Made by a program: the position numbers and the translations under genes. Of a DNA stretch of 64,000 nt, positions 11,001 to 22,861 are shown piece after piece. The notes beneath the pieces were generated by a model. The model did not search any database. It was not told the origin of the DNA and saw nothing but the letters and a program-made list of their open reading frames with translations. The DNA lies in assembly GCF_030445035.2 (NCBI RefSeq), contig NC_080680.1:49675212-49739211 (forward strand), read 5' to 3'. The stretch comes from Dasypus novemcinctus. Its lineage: Eukaryota > Chordata > Mammalia > Cingulata > Dasypodidae. Positions within the stretch are counted from its first letter, which is position 1; every line of letters begins with the position of its first letter.

Positions 11001-11904
11001 AATCTTTTTATTAGGAATCCCTCTTCAGATAGCACTGTTGATAAATTCCATATCAAATGAGCTCAACAGTATTTCACTTAGAAATTCAAAATTCATGACT
11101 TTGTTTTCTCACTGTGACTGACAGAACATTCTAGAATGCATGTAATTTCTCCTTATTTATATAAAAAAAAAACATTTGCTAGTGGTCACCAAACATTTTT
11201 TGTTTTCACATCTCTATGTATAAAAATGATTAAGTCCACATTAGCATTTATGCATGATTATTTATAAATGATATATTAATAAACTCTTATTTATATACTT
11301 TAATGATATATAAAATAATATAGAAGGGTAAGGTAAAATAATATAAATAGAAGTTTTAATATTTTCTCACATACCAATATATGAGCTTGTGCATTGCCAT
11401 AGAGACCAAAGTTACTTGCCAATAAGACCATCTTCATTCATAATTTATCTGAATACTCACTTCTTATCTTTTTAGTGCACTTATCACAATTCAGAATGCC
11501 AGGAGAAGACATCTTTAACTCTCCAAATAAATACCATTAAAATAGCCCATAGCACGTTTCCCCAGTAATAGGAAAAATTTTATTTTAACCTCTATCTCTT
11601 TAAAATACCTTCCAAAAGATGTATTTGTTCTCTTATGATTGCCTCATGTGAGTGATTCCAAGCTTTTTTGTTATTTTATTGTGATTCTCTCCAAAATTCA
11701 TCAATGGTTTCAACGGAACCCATTTTCCTAAAATTGCCCATAGCATATATTGAAACTATAATGGACTAACGACTAATATAATTTCATTAGAAAATTACTG
11801 GAAACCTAAGACACCTCTTTAGATACATGAAACAGAAGAGTCAGGGGATAATCATAGAAGCCAATGAAAGCAAGCAAATCTTAGAGATTCCTTTTATTTC
11901 TTCT

Positions 11905-12335
11905 TCATCTGGGCAGAACTTGTAAATATTACCTTACATGGTAAAAGGGTCTTTGCAAAAGTGATTAAGTTAAGGATCTTGATATGGTTGATTCTTCTGG
12001 ATTACCTGGGTTGTTCCTAAATGTAATTGCAAGTGTCGTTATTAGAAAGAGGCAGTGGGAAACCACACACAATACATGAGAAGGCAACGTGACCACCATG
12101 GTGGAGATTGAGGTAATGCTGCCAAAAGCCAAGGAATGCCAGCAGCCACCAGAAGCTGGAAGAGGCAAGATGTAGATTCCCCCCTAGAGCCTCTGGAGGG
12201 AACACAACCCTGCCAACAGCCCCTTGATTTCAGCTAGTGATACTGATTTGACTGCAGGAGAACAATTTCTGTTGTTTTCAGTCACCAAGAATGTGGTAAT
12301 TTGTTACAGCAGGCCACAGGAAATTAATACATGCA
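11905..12335 (+). mobile_element. MLT1-type (MaLR) LTR
   Basis: 'gtaaatattaccttacatgg', 'aagtgattaagttaaggatc' and 'ttctggattacctgggttgt' lead into 'gccaaggaatgccagcagcc', 'ccctagagcctctggaggga' and the terminal 'gtggtaatttgttacagcag...aattaata'. The whole order is that of a sense MLT1 LTR. It is a solo LTR with no internal sequence. Confidence 0.85.
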
Positions 12336-12559
12336 CTTGATTAAGGATTTGTCTCAGATTCTGCTCTATGAATAATTTGGGCTAAGTGCAAAATATGAAT
12401 TATTAAAACAGCATTTTCTTTCCTTAAGGATTTGGTAAGTGCTATTCTACTATATTCTGATGTTGAATGTTGCTGTGGAGAATTCTGAGGGCAGATCAAT
12501 TTATTCTCTGATGTAAGGACTGGAGATTTTTGCCCGAACTCATTTATTTCTCCCCCTTT

Positions 12560-12606
12560 CCTTTTTCTCCTTCCTTCCTCCCTTCCTCCTTTCCTTCCTT
12601 CTTTTT
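12560..12606. repeat. Polypyrimidine (CCTT)n low-complexity tract
   Basis: A run of C and T with repeated ccttccttcctccc units. No gene-related context. Confidence 0.9.
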
Positions 12607-12957
12607 CTTTGTAATTGTTGAAGTCTAATAACTTCTTTACTAGGACTATTCTAATTCAGTTTTCTCAGCTATAAAGGATACCTTTTCTATGTATAGATTA
12701 TATTTTATTTCAGAGAATATTTACCTGAATTATATCTTTTATAAATGCAATTATTTTATTGCTTTCTTATTATAAAATACATCCAAGTAGGATTATTTCC
12801 ACTCATTTATCATTTAAAAAGGAATCATTCCTTGGATATTTTAAACTAATGTACTGTACAACAAATGAAAAATATTGAATTTACAAAGCACCTTGATTAA
12901 TTATGCAAACTGGCAAATAAGAAAAGAACAGAACTAATCATTGTTTTTCTTTAAAAA

Positions 12958-13405
12958 ATCAAAATGGGGGGTGGACTTGGCCCAGTGGTTGGGGCGTCCA
13001 TCAACCACATGGGAGGTCCGCTGTTCAAGCCCCGGGCCTCCTTGACCCGTGTGCAGCTGGCCCATGAGTAGTGCTGATGCTCAAGGAGTGCTGTGCCACG
13101 CAGGGGTGTCCCCCGCGAAGGGGAGCCCCACTCGCAAGGAGTGCACCCCGTAAGGAGAGCCGCCCAGTGCGAAATAAAGTGCGGCCTGCCTAAGAATGGT
13201 GCCGCCCACACGGAGAGCTGACACAACAAAATGACTCAACCAAAAGAAACACAGATTCCTGTACCGCTGACAACAACAGAAGGGACAAAGTAGACGCAGC
13301 AAATAGACACAGAGAACAGACAACTGGGGTCGGGGGGGGGGGGGAAGGGGAGAGAAATAAATAAATAAATCTTTAAAAAATAAAAAAAATAAATAAAAAT
13401 AAAAA
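12958..13405 (+). mobile_element. DAS-SINE, full-length
   Basis: The tRNA-like head has a box A region 'tggcccagtggttggggcg' and a slightly decayed box B 'tgttcaagcccc'. The GC-rich body and the 'acaacaacagaagggacaaa' segment follow. A G-run (13330-13343) precedes an A-rich tail with AAATAAATAAAT. Flanking A-rich words (aaaaatcaaaatg and aaaaataaaaatg) are a likely but low-complexity TSD. Confidence 0.93.
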
Positions 13406-16400
13406 TGTAATGAGTCCTATTAGTATGAAGGTTATGTTTGTATTAAAATAGAGCAAAGTGTGGTAGTTTCATCATATGAATTAATAAATTTTGCACAAAA
13501 TTACATTCGGAGAGCCCTAGACTTCCATATTAAAGTGTACTTTATATCTTCTATGATATTTTAGATTGATTATTGAATAAAACATATACACTCCTAAGAA
13601 AAGAAAAATAATGTTTCCTGGAAAAGTTTTTCCAGTAGCCATTTGGCTTATAGTTGGATAAAACTGTACCTTTAGGAGTTTAGTATCTGCCAAATATGTA
13701 ATCCTTGGCTTGAGTCAACAAATCAAAATGCCACATATTTCACAGTGGCTGTTTCTAAGTCACTGCTCTGCCTCTTCTCCTGATGTAATGACAAATGATG
13801 TACTTCCCTGATTATCCCTGATGTGGTGGTTTTCCATGTGTTGTTGCTGAGTGAGAATTATAGTATTTTCCTCCTTACCTCTAATATGGCCTTCCATTTT
13901 ACTTATTTATAAGTTATGTCAGATTAAACTCAACCAACTTCCAGCACGGAAATTTTGGAAACAGGAAATTCAAGCAATGAAGAGAGGGTATTGGAATATC
14001 CTTGACTTTCCCTGTATTTGCTGCAAGCTTTTCCCAGGTTGTTGAATTTTCTAAATCTGGTGGCAAGCTCAATAAATCTAATTTTTTTCCACAAAATTAG
14101 CATCTACATATGGCTCCTATTTTATAGGACTTTTTTGAAAACTGGACATTTCCGCTTCTAGTTGTTTGTTGCCTTTCCTTGTTTTTTATGTTTAGCCACA
14201 CGGAACTCCATATGCCTCTTCAGATATACAGTTGAGGCTTTGTCCAGTGATGGCTTTGCAGGCTCATTCTGCAGCTGAAGTAAAGAATAGGTCTCTGTAA
14301 AAGACACCTCCCTCCTCTCCCCCCAAACACACACAAATTCTGCATGTGTGTCTCTGTAGGGGGCCTTTGTTTCTGAGAACAAAAAGGACTCAACTTTTAA
14401 CTTCCACAGCAGAGGGTTTGGGAGATGGTGTGTGGAAATGAGGAACTATATCCTTATCCATGTTCTGCTGGACTTTCATACTTTCAAATCTCTCCCTTTT
14501 TCTACCTCTGCAGAATGAGTGAGCAGTAACTGCTTCATGTGATGATCCTTTGTAATTTCAGTGATAAATAGATATGTTCAAACGATGTCAGCTCATGGAT
14601 TCAGAAAGATAGATGCCTGCTTTTTTGGGAAAAGAAATGACCTCTACATATTTCCCTGCAGCTAACAATCTATTCTTCTACATTGCTGATGAGCGTGTTT
14701 AGGAGGATCTTCCGTTATATCTATAGACCTTGGGATGGGTAGTGGCCGGAGAACTGTGGGCTGCCTCATTGCAGCAGAAAGAGGGGAACAACTGGGGAAC
14801 GTGACATTCTGTAGCCCCTCTCACGTACCTTGGGAGCCTGTTGTGGGCTCAGTGGAGGAACAGCCATGTCACTTCTTCCCTTTAACTTTTTATTCTATTT
14901 TTTTCTTTTTTCTTCAAGAATTCCAATCATATATCCTGTTGTATCATTTTTCATTTTCTCACTAACCCTTTCCATTTGCTTTATTTTCTTTATTTCATCA
15001 TTTCTCCTTACTATGTTGATATCAACATCTATTCACCCTTCTCCTCCTTCACCTTTGTTTTTATAAATATGGTGGTTTTATTTTTTTCTTCCACTGCTTT
15101 TCTTGAGCTCTGACAATGCATATTTTTATGTTCTCCTGTTATCTTACTGTCTCTTTCCTACATTTTAAAAATTTGTGCTTTAAACTGTTGCCTCATAGAA
15201 ATGATTTCTTCATTATGTTTTTAAATTTTAGGGAGCAATGTTTGTTCATTTTTTATATTATATAGTTTTTATATGCTCCATGACAATGTCTTTCTGGATG
15301 TCATTATAAATCTACCATTCTTTTTGTTTCTAACATTCTTTTTTTTTTTCAGTAGCATATCATTGAATATCCTGTTTTAGTTCCTTTTTATATTATGCGT
15401 CTTTGAAAGAGTAAGCTTTCCTAGCTTTTAGAAGGAGGAGGTTTACATCAGAACAAAGCCAAAACCACCATGCCTGTGGTTCAGGGATTGGCCTCTGAAT
15501 TCATTTAGCTCTTTTTCCTTCCCAGCTAATGGAAGAGTCAGTTCTGGGTTTTACTATTCAAAGTCTTTTTTTTCTCCCCACAGTGCTGCCGAGACAGTTT
15601 GTTTCATGCATACATGACTTCTTGGTGGGTTTCCTTATTTTAGCTCATGCAACAAAACTAGGTCTATGGAATCTAGGAATTTAGGTTTTGTATCTTAAGG
15701 TGTGCCTCTAACGTTCAAAACCTGTACTTTACTGACTCTTTCTAATATCTGCCCCTGCAGTGCCTTTACTCTGCTGTGTCTTCTCTCCAACACCCTGACA
15801 TAATCACAGCTGCCATACTGATTGTAGGTTACATATAGCAATGGAACCGCATCAGCATGAATCTCTGGGAATTATAATGAGCAGAATAATCTTCTTGACC
15901 TACTTTGGATATTTAGGGTAAGAGAGAAATGAACTTTTGTTGTACCAAGTTTCTGAGATTTGTAGTTGTTTGTTACTATAGTATAACCTAGCCTATTCTG
16001 GTGGATACAGTTGGTTCACTGCTGAGGATAACCCCCTAGAAGTCATTTGCATATATATGGAGGCATTCTGAGTTATCACAATGACAGTGCCCAATGTCAG
16101 GGATACTAAGTGTCTGGCTATGCTTATGAAAGTCATGCACAATAAAGATGATTATGCCTGAAATGCCAATAGTATTCCCAAAGAAAACTCAGTAAATGAC
16201 TTGACAGGAGTGAAATTGCCTTCCAGAATTGAATGCCCATCACTAAACTTGCCCAAATTGGATATTTTAGGTATCTTTATATTATTGTCTTCCATTTTAA
16301 ATAATTTGGGTAATTTCAACTTTTTTTCATGTGTGTATTTATTATTTCCAAAATATAATTCCAATTTCCTTGAGTGAACTGTTAGAGTTTATTCATTTTT

Positions 16401-18404
16401 TTTTTTATCATTCTCATGCTGTTTACAATAGTCCCTTGCACCTAATTGATACTCAGTAAATATCTGTGGATTTCATTGAACTTAAATATCTTCTTGGGCG
16501 CATGTTTGACTAAGTGCTTCCCATATTTTGGGTCCACATTAGTAAATTCAGGGTTTCCCTTTTATTTTCCATAGTTTGAACTGAAAGAAACTTAAAAAAC
16601 AAACAATTGAAAAGACATTCCCCAAAGGTAACCATCAAGTGTAATAAGGCTCAAGTCAAATGGCCCAGCTGTCACAGTAAAATACAGCTTATTGACTTCC
16701 TTCTCACTAGGGAAAAGTGCTGCATGCCATTTACCAGAGGAAACATAGAGACAAAGTATTACCCTAAGAACTATAGGGGGGAATGTCCTGTGCAGATTAG
16801 AGAAAGGCACAAAATAAATCTGGCTGCATGTGTCCATAGTAGATAACCAGATACGTTTATAAAAACATAATTATTATTGCTTTTAGAGTCAGAAAATAAA
16901 TAGCACCATAGTTAAAATATAACTGAGGTGACTGACAATGTTAAAAAAAAACAAACATTAAAAAAAAGATCCTTGAATACCGAGTAGGTACAATCTCCTA
17001 ATAAAGAAGTAAAGGGTGACTTGCCCAAAGGTGAATTAAGATGGAGCCTGCCTTTCAGGAAATTGGAATCTTGTCTGGAAATGAGGCATATGCATAGGTA
17101 AATCTAATACCTAAATACTGATGAAATGTTATAACAGATCTAGTAAGTATGTAGGAAGAAACTCATTTTTTCCTAATTGGATGGAAGCAGATGAGGAATG
17201 CTTTAACCTAAGTCTTAAAAGAAAGGTGATGTGTAGACCATTGAATAATCTATAAATATCATTGACTCCATTGTGTCCAGGCAGGGGTAAGAGGCATAAT
17301 AACTCACACTGGCAAAAAAGTTTTGCAGTTTACATGGTACTGTTACATTCATTATTCATATGGCTGTATTACTGTTAATAGATGGTTTATGTAATTAGAA
17401 CCTGAAAATTTTCAAGTGTTAAAGGTTTAAAAATTTATAGACTAAAAGTGATTGCAATAATTTCCTACTGATTCCTCAATTTATGACTGCATGTATATGT
17501 ATTTCTAGGTATTCATGTCATGCAAAATGGTAGCTAGTGTACCCTCTGGATTTCTACATTGCCTCTCTACTGATATGGACTCCTCATAGTATCTCATCCT
17601 AACCAGACCCCAAAAGAAAAATATCGTGTAAAATAATGTTTGAGTAAATTCTGTTCTTACAAGATCAACTACTCTTACTGCCAATATTAAAGTTTATGCT
17701 CATTGAATTTAGGAATTGTATGTGGGCTATTAAGCAGCATATTTCCTTTTATCTGGACACGGGTATCAATTAGAAGATGAATAAATAACTTGGCTTCCAT
17801 TCAAGAAAAATCAATTCATTATGTCTTGAATTTTCTAAAGTTCAAATAACTAATGTATACATGCAGTTAAGGAGGAGGAAGTTATTCAAATACATGTTGG
17901 TGAGCCCAGGCCTTAAAATCTCTGAGCAAGTAAAAGGGTTTAATTATTTAAGCTTTCCCCATTACACACATTCACTTCAATAGGGCTGTCCCCCTCTCCC
18001 TTGCTTCTTACTACTGTCATGAAGAAGAGACTTGTATTGATCCCTCCTGTAATCATATTTAGGGCTGGTGGATATTGAATAGGTGACATCTGGGAATGCT
18101 GTTCTCTGCCATCTGGTGAATCAGCATAAGAGAGGATGGGCTCCAGATACTTTATAGCCCACTGCATCTTAAGGATTGCTGACACTGACCCACATGGCAT
18201 ATAGCATCAGTTAGATGGCTTGGGGACTGTCACTGCTGGTGACAGCAAAGAGAGAAATTGCTCTTGGTGATAAAATTCAGTTTTCTTAGAATTCTAATGC
18301 AATCCAGAGTTTACTTCCAGAAGATATCCTGGCTGTTTACTATGGTTAGCATGAAGAGAAAAGTGGCAGAACAAAAAAAAGTGATAATATGAATTAAAAT
18401 GGTT
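13406..18404. other. Intergenic stretch without recognisable genes
   Basis: AT-rich sequence with short incidental ORFs (all under about 95 codons) and no splice-supported exon. I see no clear repeat family here; ancient, unrecognised repeats are possible. Pyrimidine-rich patches lie at 14870-15060 and T-runs near 15340 and 16400. Confidence 0.6.
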
Positions 18405-18560
18405 GTAGTGTTTTCCAATTTATACATTATCTCACTTAATACTCCCACGAATACAATGACACAGGTATTATATTCTCATTTTACAGATAAGGAAATTCAG
18501 GTCCACAGGAGTAAGGTAGTTTGTCCAAGATAATCTGCTAGTGCATGAAGGAGCTGAAAA
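18405..18560 (-). mobile_element. MIR SINE, antisense
   Basis: 'cattatctcacttaatactc', 'acaggtattatattctcatt', 'ttacagataaggaaattcag' and 'gtttgtccaagataatctgc' are a clear antisense MIR series. Confidence 0.85.
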
Positions 18561-18589
18561 AAAAATCATTTAATATCCTTAAGCCAGAC

Positions 18590-18785
18590 ACTCTGCAAAT
18601 CTTCTTTATGCTTTACTAAATTTAATCCTCACAATAACCTTGTAAAAAAGGGACTAAAACTAGCCTTATTTGTTTGTTTGCTTTTTCGCTTGCTTGCTTT
18701 GCTTGTTTATTTTAAGGGATAAAGCCTGGATTGAATCTAGGTCTTTGGCCTCTAGAACCCATTCTTGACCACTATAGTATAAAGC
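18590..18785 (-). mobile_element. MIR SINE remnant, antisense, interrupted
   Basis: 'actaaatttaatcctcacaa' and 'aaccttgtaaaaaagggac' start an antisense MIR. The middle is interrupted by a T/G-rich stretch (18667-18712). The end is recognisable in 'ggattgaatctaggtctttg'. Confidence 0.6.
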
Positions 18786-19129
18786 ATTCTAAGCCAGTGT
18801 GGCATCTTCTGACTGTACCTTGAGATATACCATGCTAAAATAAGGTCTATAAAGTGCTTTGTGTTCTGTCTGGCACCAAAAAAGCATTCTATAATTGAGA
18901 GCTGCTGTTAATATGTGAATGCACTCTTAGATATTACCTTTATAAAGATTTCTGGAGATTTTATAACTATTCATGAGGTCATGGAATGCTGAAATCCACT
19001 CAGCCTTTCCCTATATAAAGCATCTTTTCACGTTGTGGTTAGAAAGACTGAGATTAATGACAAAATATGACTTTTCTAAATTGCTAAGGTATCAGTGCAG
19101 GTCAGGCTTGCAAAGAATAGCAGCAAGGA

Positions 19130-19400
19130 TGCGCGCAAGGAGTGCCGTGCCCCACAGGGGTGTCCCCCGCGTAGTGGAGCCCCACATGCAAGGAGTGCAC
19201 CCATAAGGAGAGCTGCCCAGCGCGAAAGAGGGAGCAGCCTGCCGGGAAATGGCGCCACCCACACTTCCCGTGCCGCTGACAACAACAGAAGCGGACAAAG
19301 AAACAAGACAACAAGACGCAGCAAAAAGACACAGAAAACAGACAACCGGGGGAGGGGAGGGGAATTAAATAAATAAAAATAAATCTTTAAAAAAAAAAAA
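19130..19400 (+). mobile_element. DAS-SINE, 5'-truncated, with perfect TSD
   Basis: It starts within the SINE body ('gcgcgcaaggagtgccgtgc'), so the whole tRNA head with boxes A and B is missing. The body and tail are intact and end in an A-rich tail. It is flanked by a perfect 18-bp duplication AAAGAATAGCAGCAAGGA (19112-19129 and 19401-19418). That makes it a genuine 5'-truncated insertion rather than a later deletion. Confidence 0.95.
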
Positions 19401-19489
19401 AAAGAATAGCAGCAAGGAAACTTCTTAAGATATTTTACTGTTTGGTACCCTTTAACTGACCATAAGCAGCTTGTGACCTCACAATATTA

Positions 19490-19690
19490 TTTTTAAAATG
19501 CTTTGCAGTTTGACAAATACTTTTAAACATGTTCCCTCACTTGTGCCTCACAATAGCCTTGTTGGGTGGCTCTTATTATCCCTGTTTTACAAATAAGGAA
19601 ACTGAGACCCAGAGACAGAGGTAATCTAAGGACCCAAATCACACAACTAAGAAATGAAGGAGCCAAAGTCAAGAGCAGATGCTCTGATTT
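19490..19690 (-). mobile_element. MIR SINE, antisense
   Basis: 'cttgtgcctcacaatagcct', 'tattatccctgttttacaaa', 'aaggaaactgagacccagag' and 'caaatcacacaactaagaaa' form a well-preserved antisense MIR. Confidence 0.88.
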
Positions 19691-20170
19691 GAAATGCAGT
19701 ACTTTTATAGCTATATATTGCTGCCTTGTGTTTTTATTAAGATTCCCATCTCCTTGTATTAGTTATGAACCACCAGAATCTGAAAATGCAAATGTGACAA
19801 AGTATTACAGTGGGTAGCTTTAAGAAATGCATGTGCAAAAAAAGAGAAATTTAGTGTACTTAACATAGAAATTTTAAAAACGTCTTTCAACAAATATACA
19901 GCCAACACATATTTATTTAGTCCCTATTTTGTTCATGATATTGTGTTAAATTATGTGAGGTATGTAAAAAAGCAGGGGACAGGAATCCTGGGAAAATCCT
20001 TCAGCTCAAGTTCACACATGTTTAGATGTATAGGAATCATGTCATGGTAATTATTTACATGTCTTTTTTATCACTTATACTAAAACCATATTGATGACGG
20101 CAGCTGTGTCTTATTTTTCTTTTTCACGTAATGCCTGACCTAGTATCTTTCCTATTGAGTGAATAAATAT

Positions 20171-20205
20171 GAATGAATGAATGAATGAATGAATGAACGA
20201 ATGAG
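20171..20205. repeat. (GAAT)n tetranucleotide repeat
   Basis: About eight GAAT units, one changed to GAAC. This could be the tail of an old L2-type element, since 'gtgaataaatatgaatgaatg' precedes it. Confidence 0.9.
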
Positions 20206-20438
20206 GGTGTGGCATCAGGGCCCCTGCTCTCTGAGAGTGAATGTGGACTAAATTGAAAGACAAGATTTTAAAATAAACTAAAATACAAGATTATGAACAT
20301 ATTCAATGGAGAAGAGAGGCATAATTTCAAATTGGTGTGATCAGGAAAAATTTCATGCAAGAGGCACTCATTGAATGAGAGGCTCTTATAACTATATGTT
20401 ATGGTTCTATATATTTATAATGGCTCTAACTATATAAT

Positions 20439-21105
20439 TGTGGGAATTCCTCCACTGGAAAGGCCCTGATGGAAGATGGCGCCTAGAGCTATCGAAATGG
20501 TGCCCAAGGCAAACCATGCCAAAGTAAAAGGCACGAAAGTAACAACTAGCGCCTGGGGCAATAATCCAGCCCCTTTCCAGGAAAAGGCAACTGAAACCAA
20601 GCAAGCACAGACCCAATAAGGGCACCCAGCACTAGAGCTCTGACATTCGTCTCACCTCACTCGATATCATCCAATTAACCTTTTACACAATCCTTCGAAA
20701 AAAAGAGTATAAAATAGCTTCTCCCCTTACAATAAACGGACTTGCTTCCTCCCATTAAGCAGTCTCCGGAGTCTCTTTGCTGTGTGGTTGCTGTGTGGCA
20801 CGTGTAATACCTCCGCGGCCTGTCCCCTCTCCCAAGAGCCTCTGCCCTGTGAGGTTGGAGTGCCTGGGGGAGCGTTCAAGACAAAGTGACTAACCTCGGC
20901 GCTCACCACTGCGGGCAGCGTGACGCACTGCGCGGCTACGAGAGAAGCAGGAGCGCGGCGCACTTCTCCTGTCGGGTCCCTGCGGCCCTCCCCACGCGCC
21001 CACTGTCTCCTCTGCCGCTTGCGGAGTTGAGCGGGCGGCATAAGTGGGGCAGTGAGAGGAAGAGGACGACGGGCGGTTGAGAGGGGGCTGCCGTGAACGG
21101 CAACA
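20439..21105 (+). mobile_element. Putative solo ERV LTR, CpG-rich U5-like half
   Basis: A candidate LTR of about 667 bp starts TGTGGGAATT and ends CGGCAACA. It has a TATA-like GTATAAAATA near 20707 and AATAAA near 20732, about 20 bp downstream, then a long CpG-rich region. The flanks TATAAT (20433-20438) and TGTAAT (21106-21111) agree at five of six bases and could be a target-site duplication. No tRNA primer-binding site or internal sequence follows, so it would be a solo LTR. The boundaries are inferred. An alternative is an LTR ending near 20880 fused to unrelated GC-rich sequence. Confidence 0.5.
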
Positions 21106-21324
21106 TGTAATGATTTAGAATTTCCCCTAAAATAAAATGAAGGACTTCTGGGAATAATTGAGCATGTATCATAGACAATAAGAAAGGAGATTTAAGAACA
21201 TTTAGAGAACAAAAAAATAAAAATGAAAAAATGAAAAAGAGAGATAGATATGCTCTCATAGATAAAAGTCCCAAAAGGGAATATGGTTCAAAGGGAATGT
21301 GAAATTCCTTCCCCAAACCCCTGT

Positions 21325-21391
21325 AAGGCTGTGGTTTTCAAACATTTGTGTGTAGGGAATTCACCTGGGGTGCCTTTCTGGGAGTATTTCT
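21325..21391 (+). mobile_element. MER5A, left part, split by ERV insertion
   Basis: 'gctgtggttttcaaacattt' and 'ggaattcacctggggtgcct' match the 5' end of MER5A. The element breaks off at the ERV insertion and resumes at 22559. Confidence 0.8.
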
Positions 21392-21411
21392 GGGGAGTAT
21401 TTCTATCTAGG

Positions 21412-21990
21412 GCAGTGCCTCTCCTCACCCCCCTCCTAGCTGACCTAGGCATAACCACTGCTGTGGGAACTGGGTTGATAGTTTATACCAAACCCAGCAG
21501 GTCTACCACAATCTCTCCCTAGAGTTAACCAACCACATAGAAGAAACTATCCATGCCTTAGAAGTCCTTAGACAGCAAATAGACTCACATGCCACAATGG
21601 TGCTGCAAAATTGCAATCATAAACATGCCAACAGCAGCACAGGGAGGAACCTGTCTGTTCCTCAAGGAAGAATGCTGTTTCTACATGAATTGCTCCAGAA
21701 TAATCCTAGACAACATTCAAAACCTACAAGATGAAGCCCATCAACTTCAGGAGAATGCTACCTATGGAGGTACCTGTCCTTTCTCACTCACATGGTCCAG
21801 TAAGTCATGGCTAACCCCTTTTTGGAGCTGCTTACCACCATATTCTTTATCCTTTTAGTAGGACCATGTATTAACAAAATTCTAAGTTTATTTCTTCCAG
21901 AATCAATGCCTTCCAGAACAAGATATTAGTCATGTGGGGATTTCATCCATAACGCCAGACCAGTCTTCCCTCAACCTCAATAGAATAACC
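21412..21990 (+). pseudogene. Degenerate gammaretrovirus-like env transmembrane subunit
   Basis: Translation gives a hydrophobic fusion-peptide-like stretch ('ADLGITTAVGTG', about 21440-21480). Further on comes the class I TM signature CX6CC (about 21650-21680). A heptad-like region and a decayed membrane-anchor region follow (about 21800-21870). The frame is broken by several stops, including soon after the fusion-peptide-like stretch and in the anchor, and by at least one frame change. The SU subunit is absent because the copy is truncated. No functional protein is possible. Confidence 0.75.
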
Positions 21991-22117
21991 AGGGAGTTTT
22001 ACACTCTGTGAGGCAGGCACTATTGCCCCTAACCAGCAGGAAGCAGCTACAGAAGAATGACCATCACCCTTCAGTTCCCCCTTAAGAATAAGGGTGAAAA
22101 TTCTCTGAGGGGGGAGT

Positions 22118-22518
22118 TGAGGCAGGTTAGTATAGGGAAAGAGGGAAAACTGAGTCACAGCTTGGACCCAGCAGAGAACATGGCTGTGAGAACCCTGTCC
22201 AGAAACTCCTGAGGGAAAGCCACTACTAAGAATAAAGCCAGAAAGATCCTACCAAGACCCTGGGCTCAAGAGGAAGCACTGAATAACTCCAAACAGGCCT
22301 CCCCACTGGCTAACAAGTGGGGATTGTAAGACAATGAGAACATTAGACACTGGGACTCCTCCCTAACATTAAGAAAGGGGATGAGGAAAGGCCTTCAAGA
22401 GGCTTACTCTGGTGCTCCACATACAAGTCTCACCTTGTAGGATGCCTGAACCTGTGTCTGGGGTGTGTACTTTTTTCTTTTCCCTTGATTCTCATTAAAC
22501 TCTTTACTCCCTTGCCTT
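22118..22518 (+). mobile_element. Partial 3' LTR (U3 and R) of the ERV copy, with polypurine tract
   Basis: A polypurine tract (GAGGGGGGAG, about 22107-22116) precedes the LTR start TGAGGCAGG. The LTR lacks U5: it ends 19 nt after ATTAAA and runs into poly(A), as expected for a reverse-transcribed mRNA end. A similar LTR start (TGAGGCAGGCTAG) occurs on the minus strand at 54821. Confidence 0.75.
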
Positions 22519-22558
22519 AAAAAATAAATAAATAAATAAAATAAAGGAAAGTATTTTT

Positions 22559-22670
22559 GAGTTCCACTCCCAAAGATTCTCTATAATGTCTACTATGGGT
22601 CCTAGAAATCTCATTTTTTAACAAGCATAGAGGTGTTCTGACTACATTTTCAAAAACATCAACTGAGCAA
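22559..22670 (+). mobile_element. MER5A, right part, split by ERV insertion
   Basis: 'gagttccactcccaaagatt', 'cctagaaatctcatttttta' and 'acaagcatagaggtgttctg' continue the MER5A order from the left part at 21325-21391. Confidence 0.75.
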
Positions 22671-22861
22671 TAAGTTACATTCTAATCAGTAATAATGCAG
22701 GGATTATTACTAAAGGACACTATGCTCCACACAGGAAGCATAAGAAAACTGGAGAGTCAAAAGGCATGTGGAAAAAACCCACATGTGATTCTGATACATG
22801 CATCTTCCTTCAAACCTCCCTATTGCTCTGCCTATACCTCCCTATATCTGTTTTATTTTAT

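Larger units (their letters stand above)
21405..22545 (+). mobile_element. 5'-truncated, polyadenylated class I ERV copy (env TM to partial LTR)
   Basis: The insertion begins inside an env gene and runs through the 3' polypurine tract into an LTR. It stops 19 nt after an ATTAAA (22494-22499) in an A-rich AAATAAATAAAT tail (22519-22545). It is flanked by GGGGAGTATTTCT (21392-21404) and GGAAAGTATTTTT (22546-22558), a 13-bp duplication with three mismatches, inside a MER5A element. The 5' truncation, the end at a poly(A) site and the long TSD indicate L1-mediated retroposition of an ERV transcript rather than proviral integration. Confidence 0.8.

Noticed and set aside
12560-12606. CRISPR-like or satellite array
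   Set aside because: Simple CCTT low-complexity sequence. No spaced repeats are present anywhere in the window, and the genome is eukaryotic.
14735-15066. Adjacent ORFs of 76-78 codons near a pyrimidine-rich tract
   Set aside because: The hydrophobic translation is produced by T-rich sequence. There is no start context, splice sites or homology.
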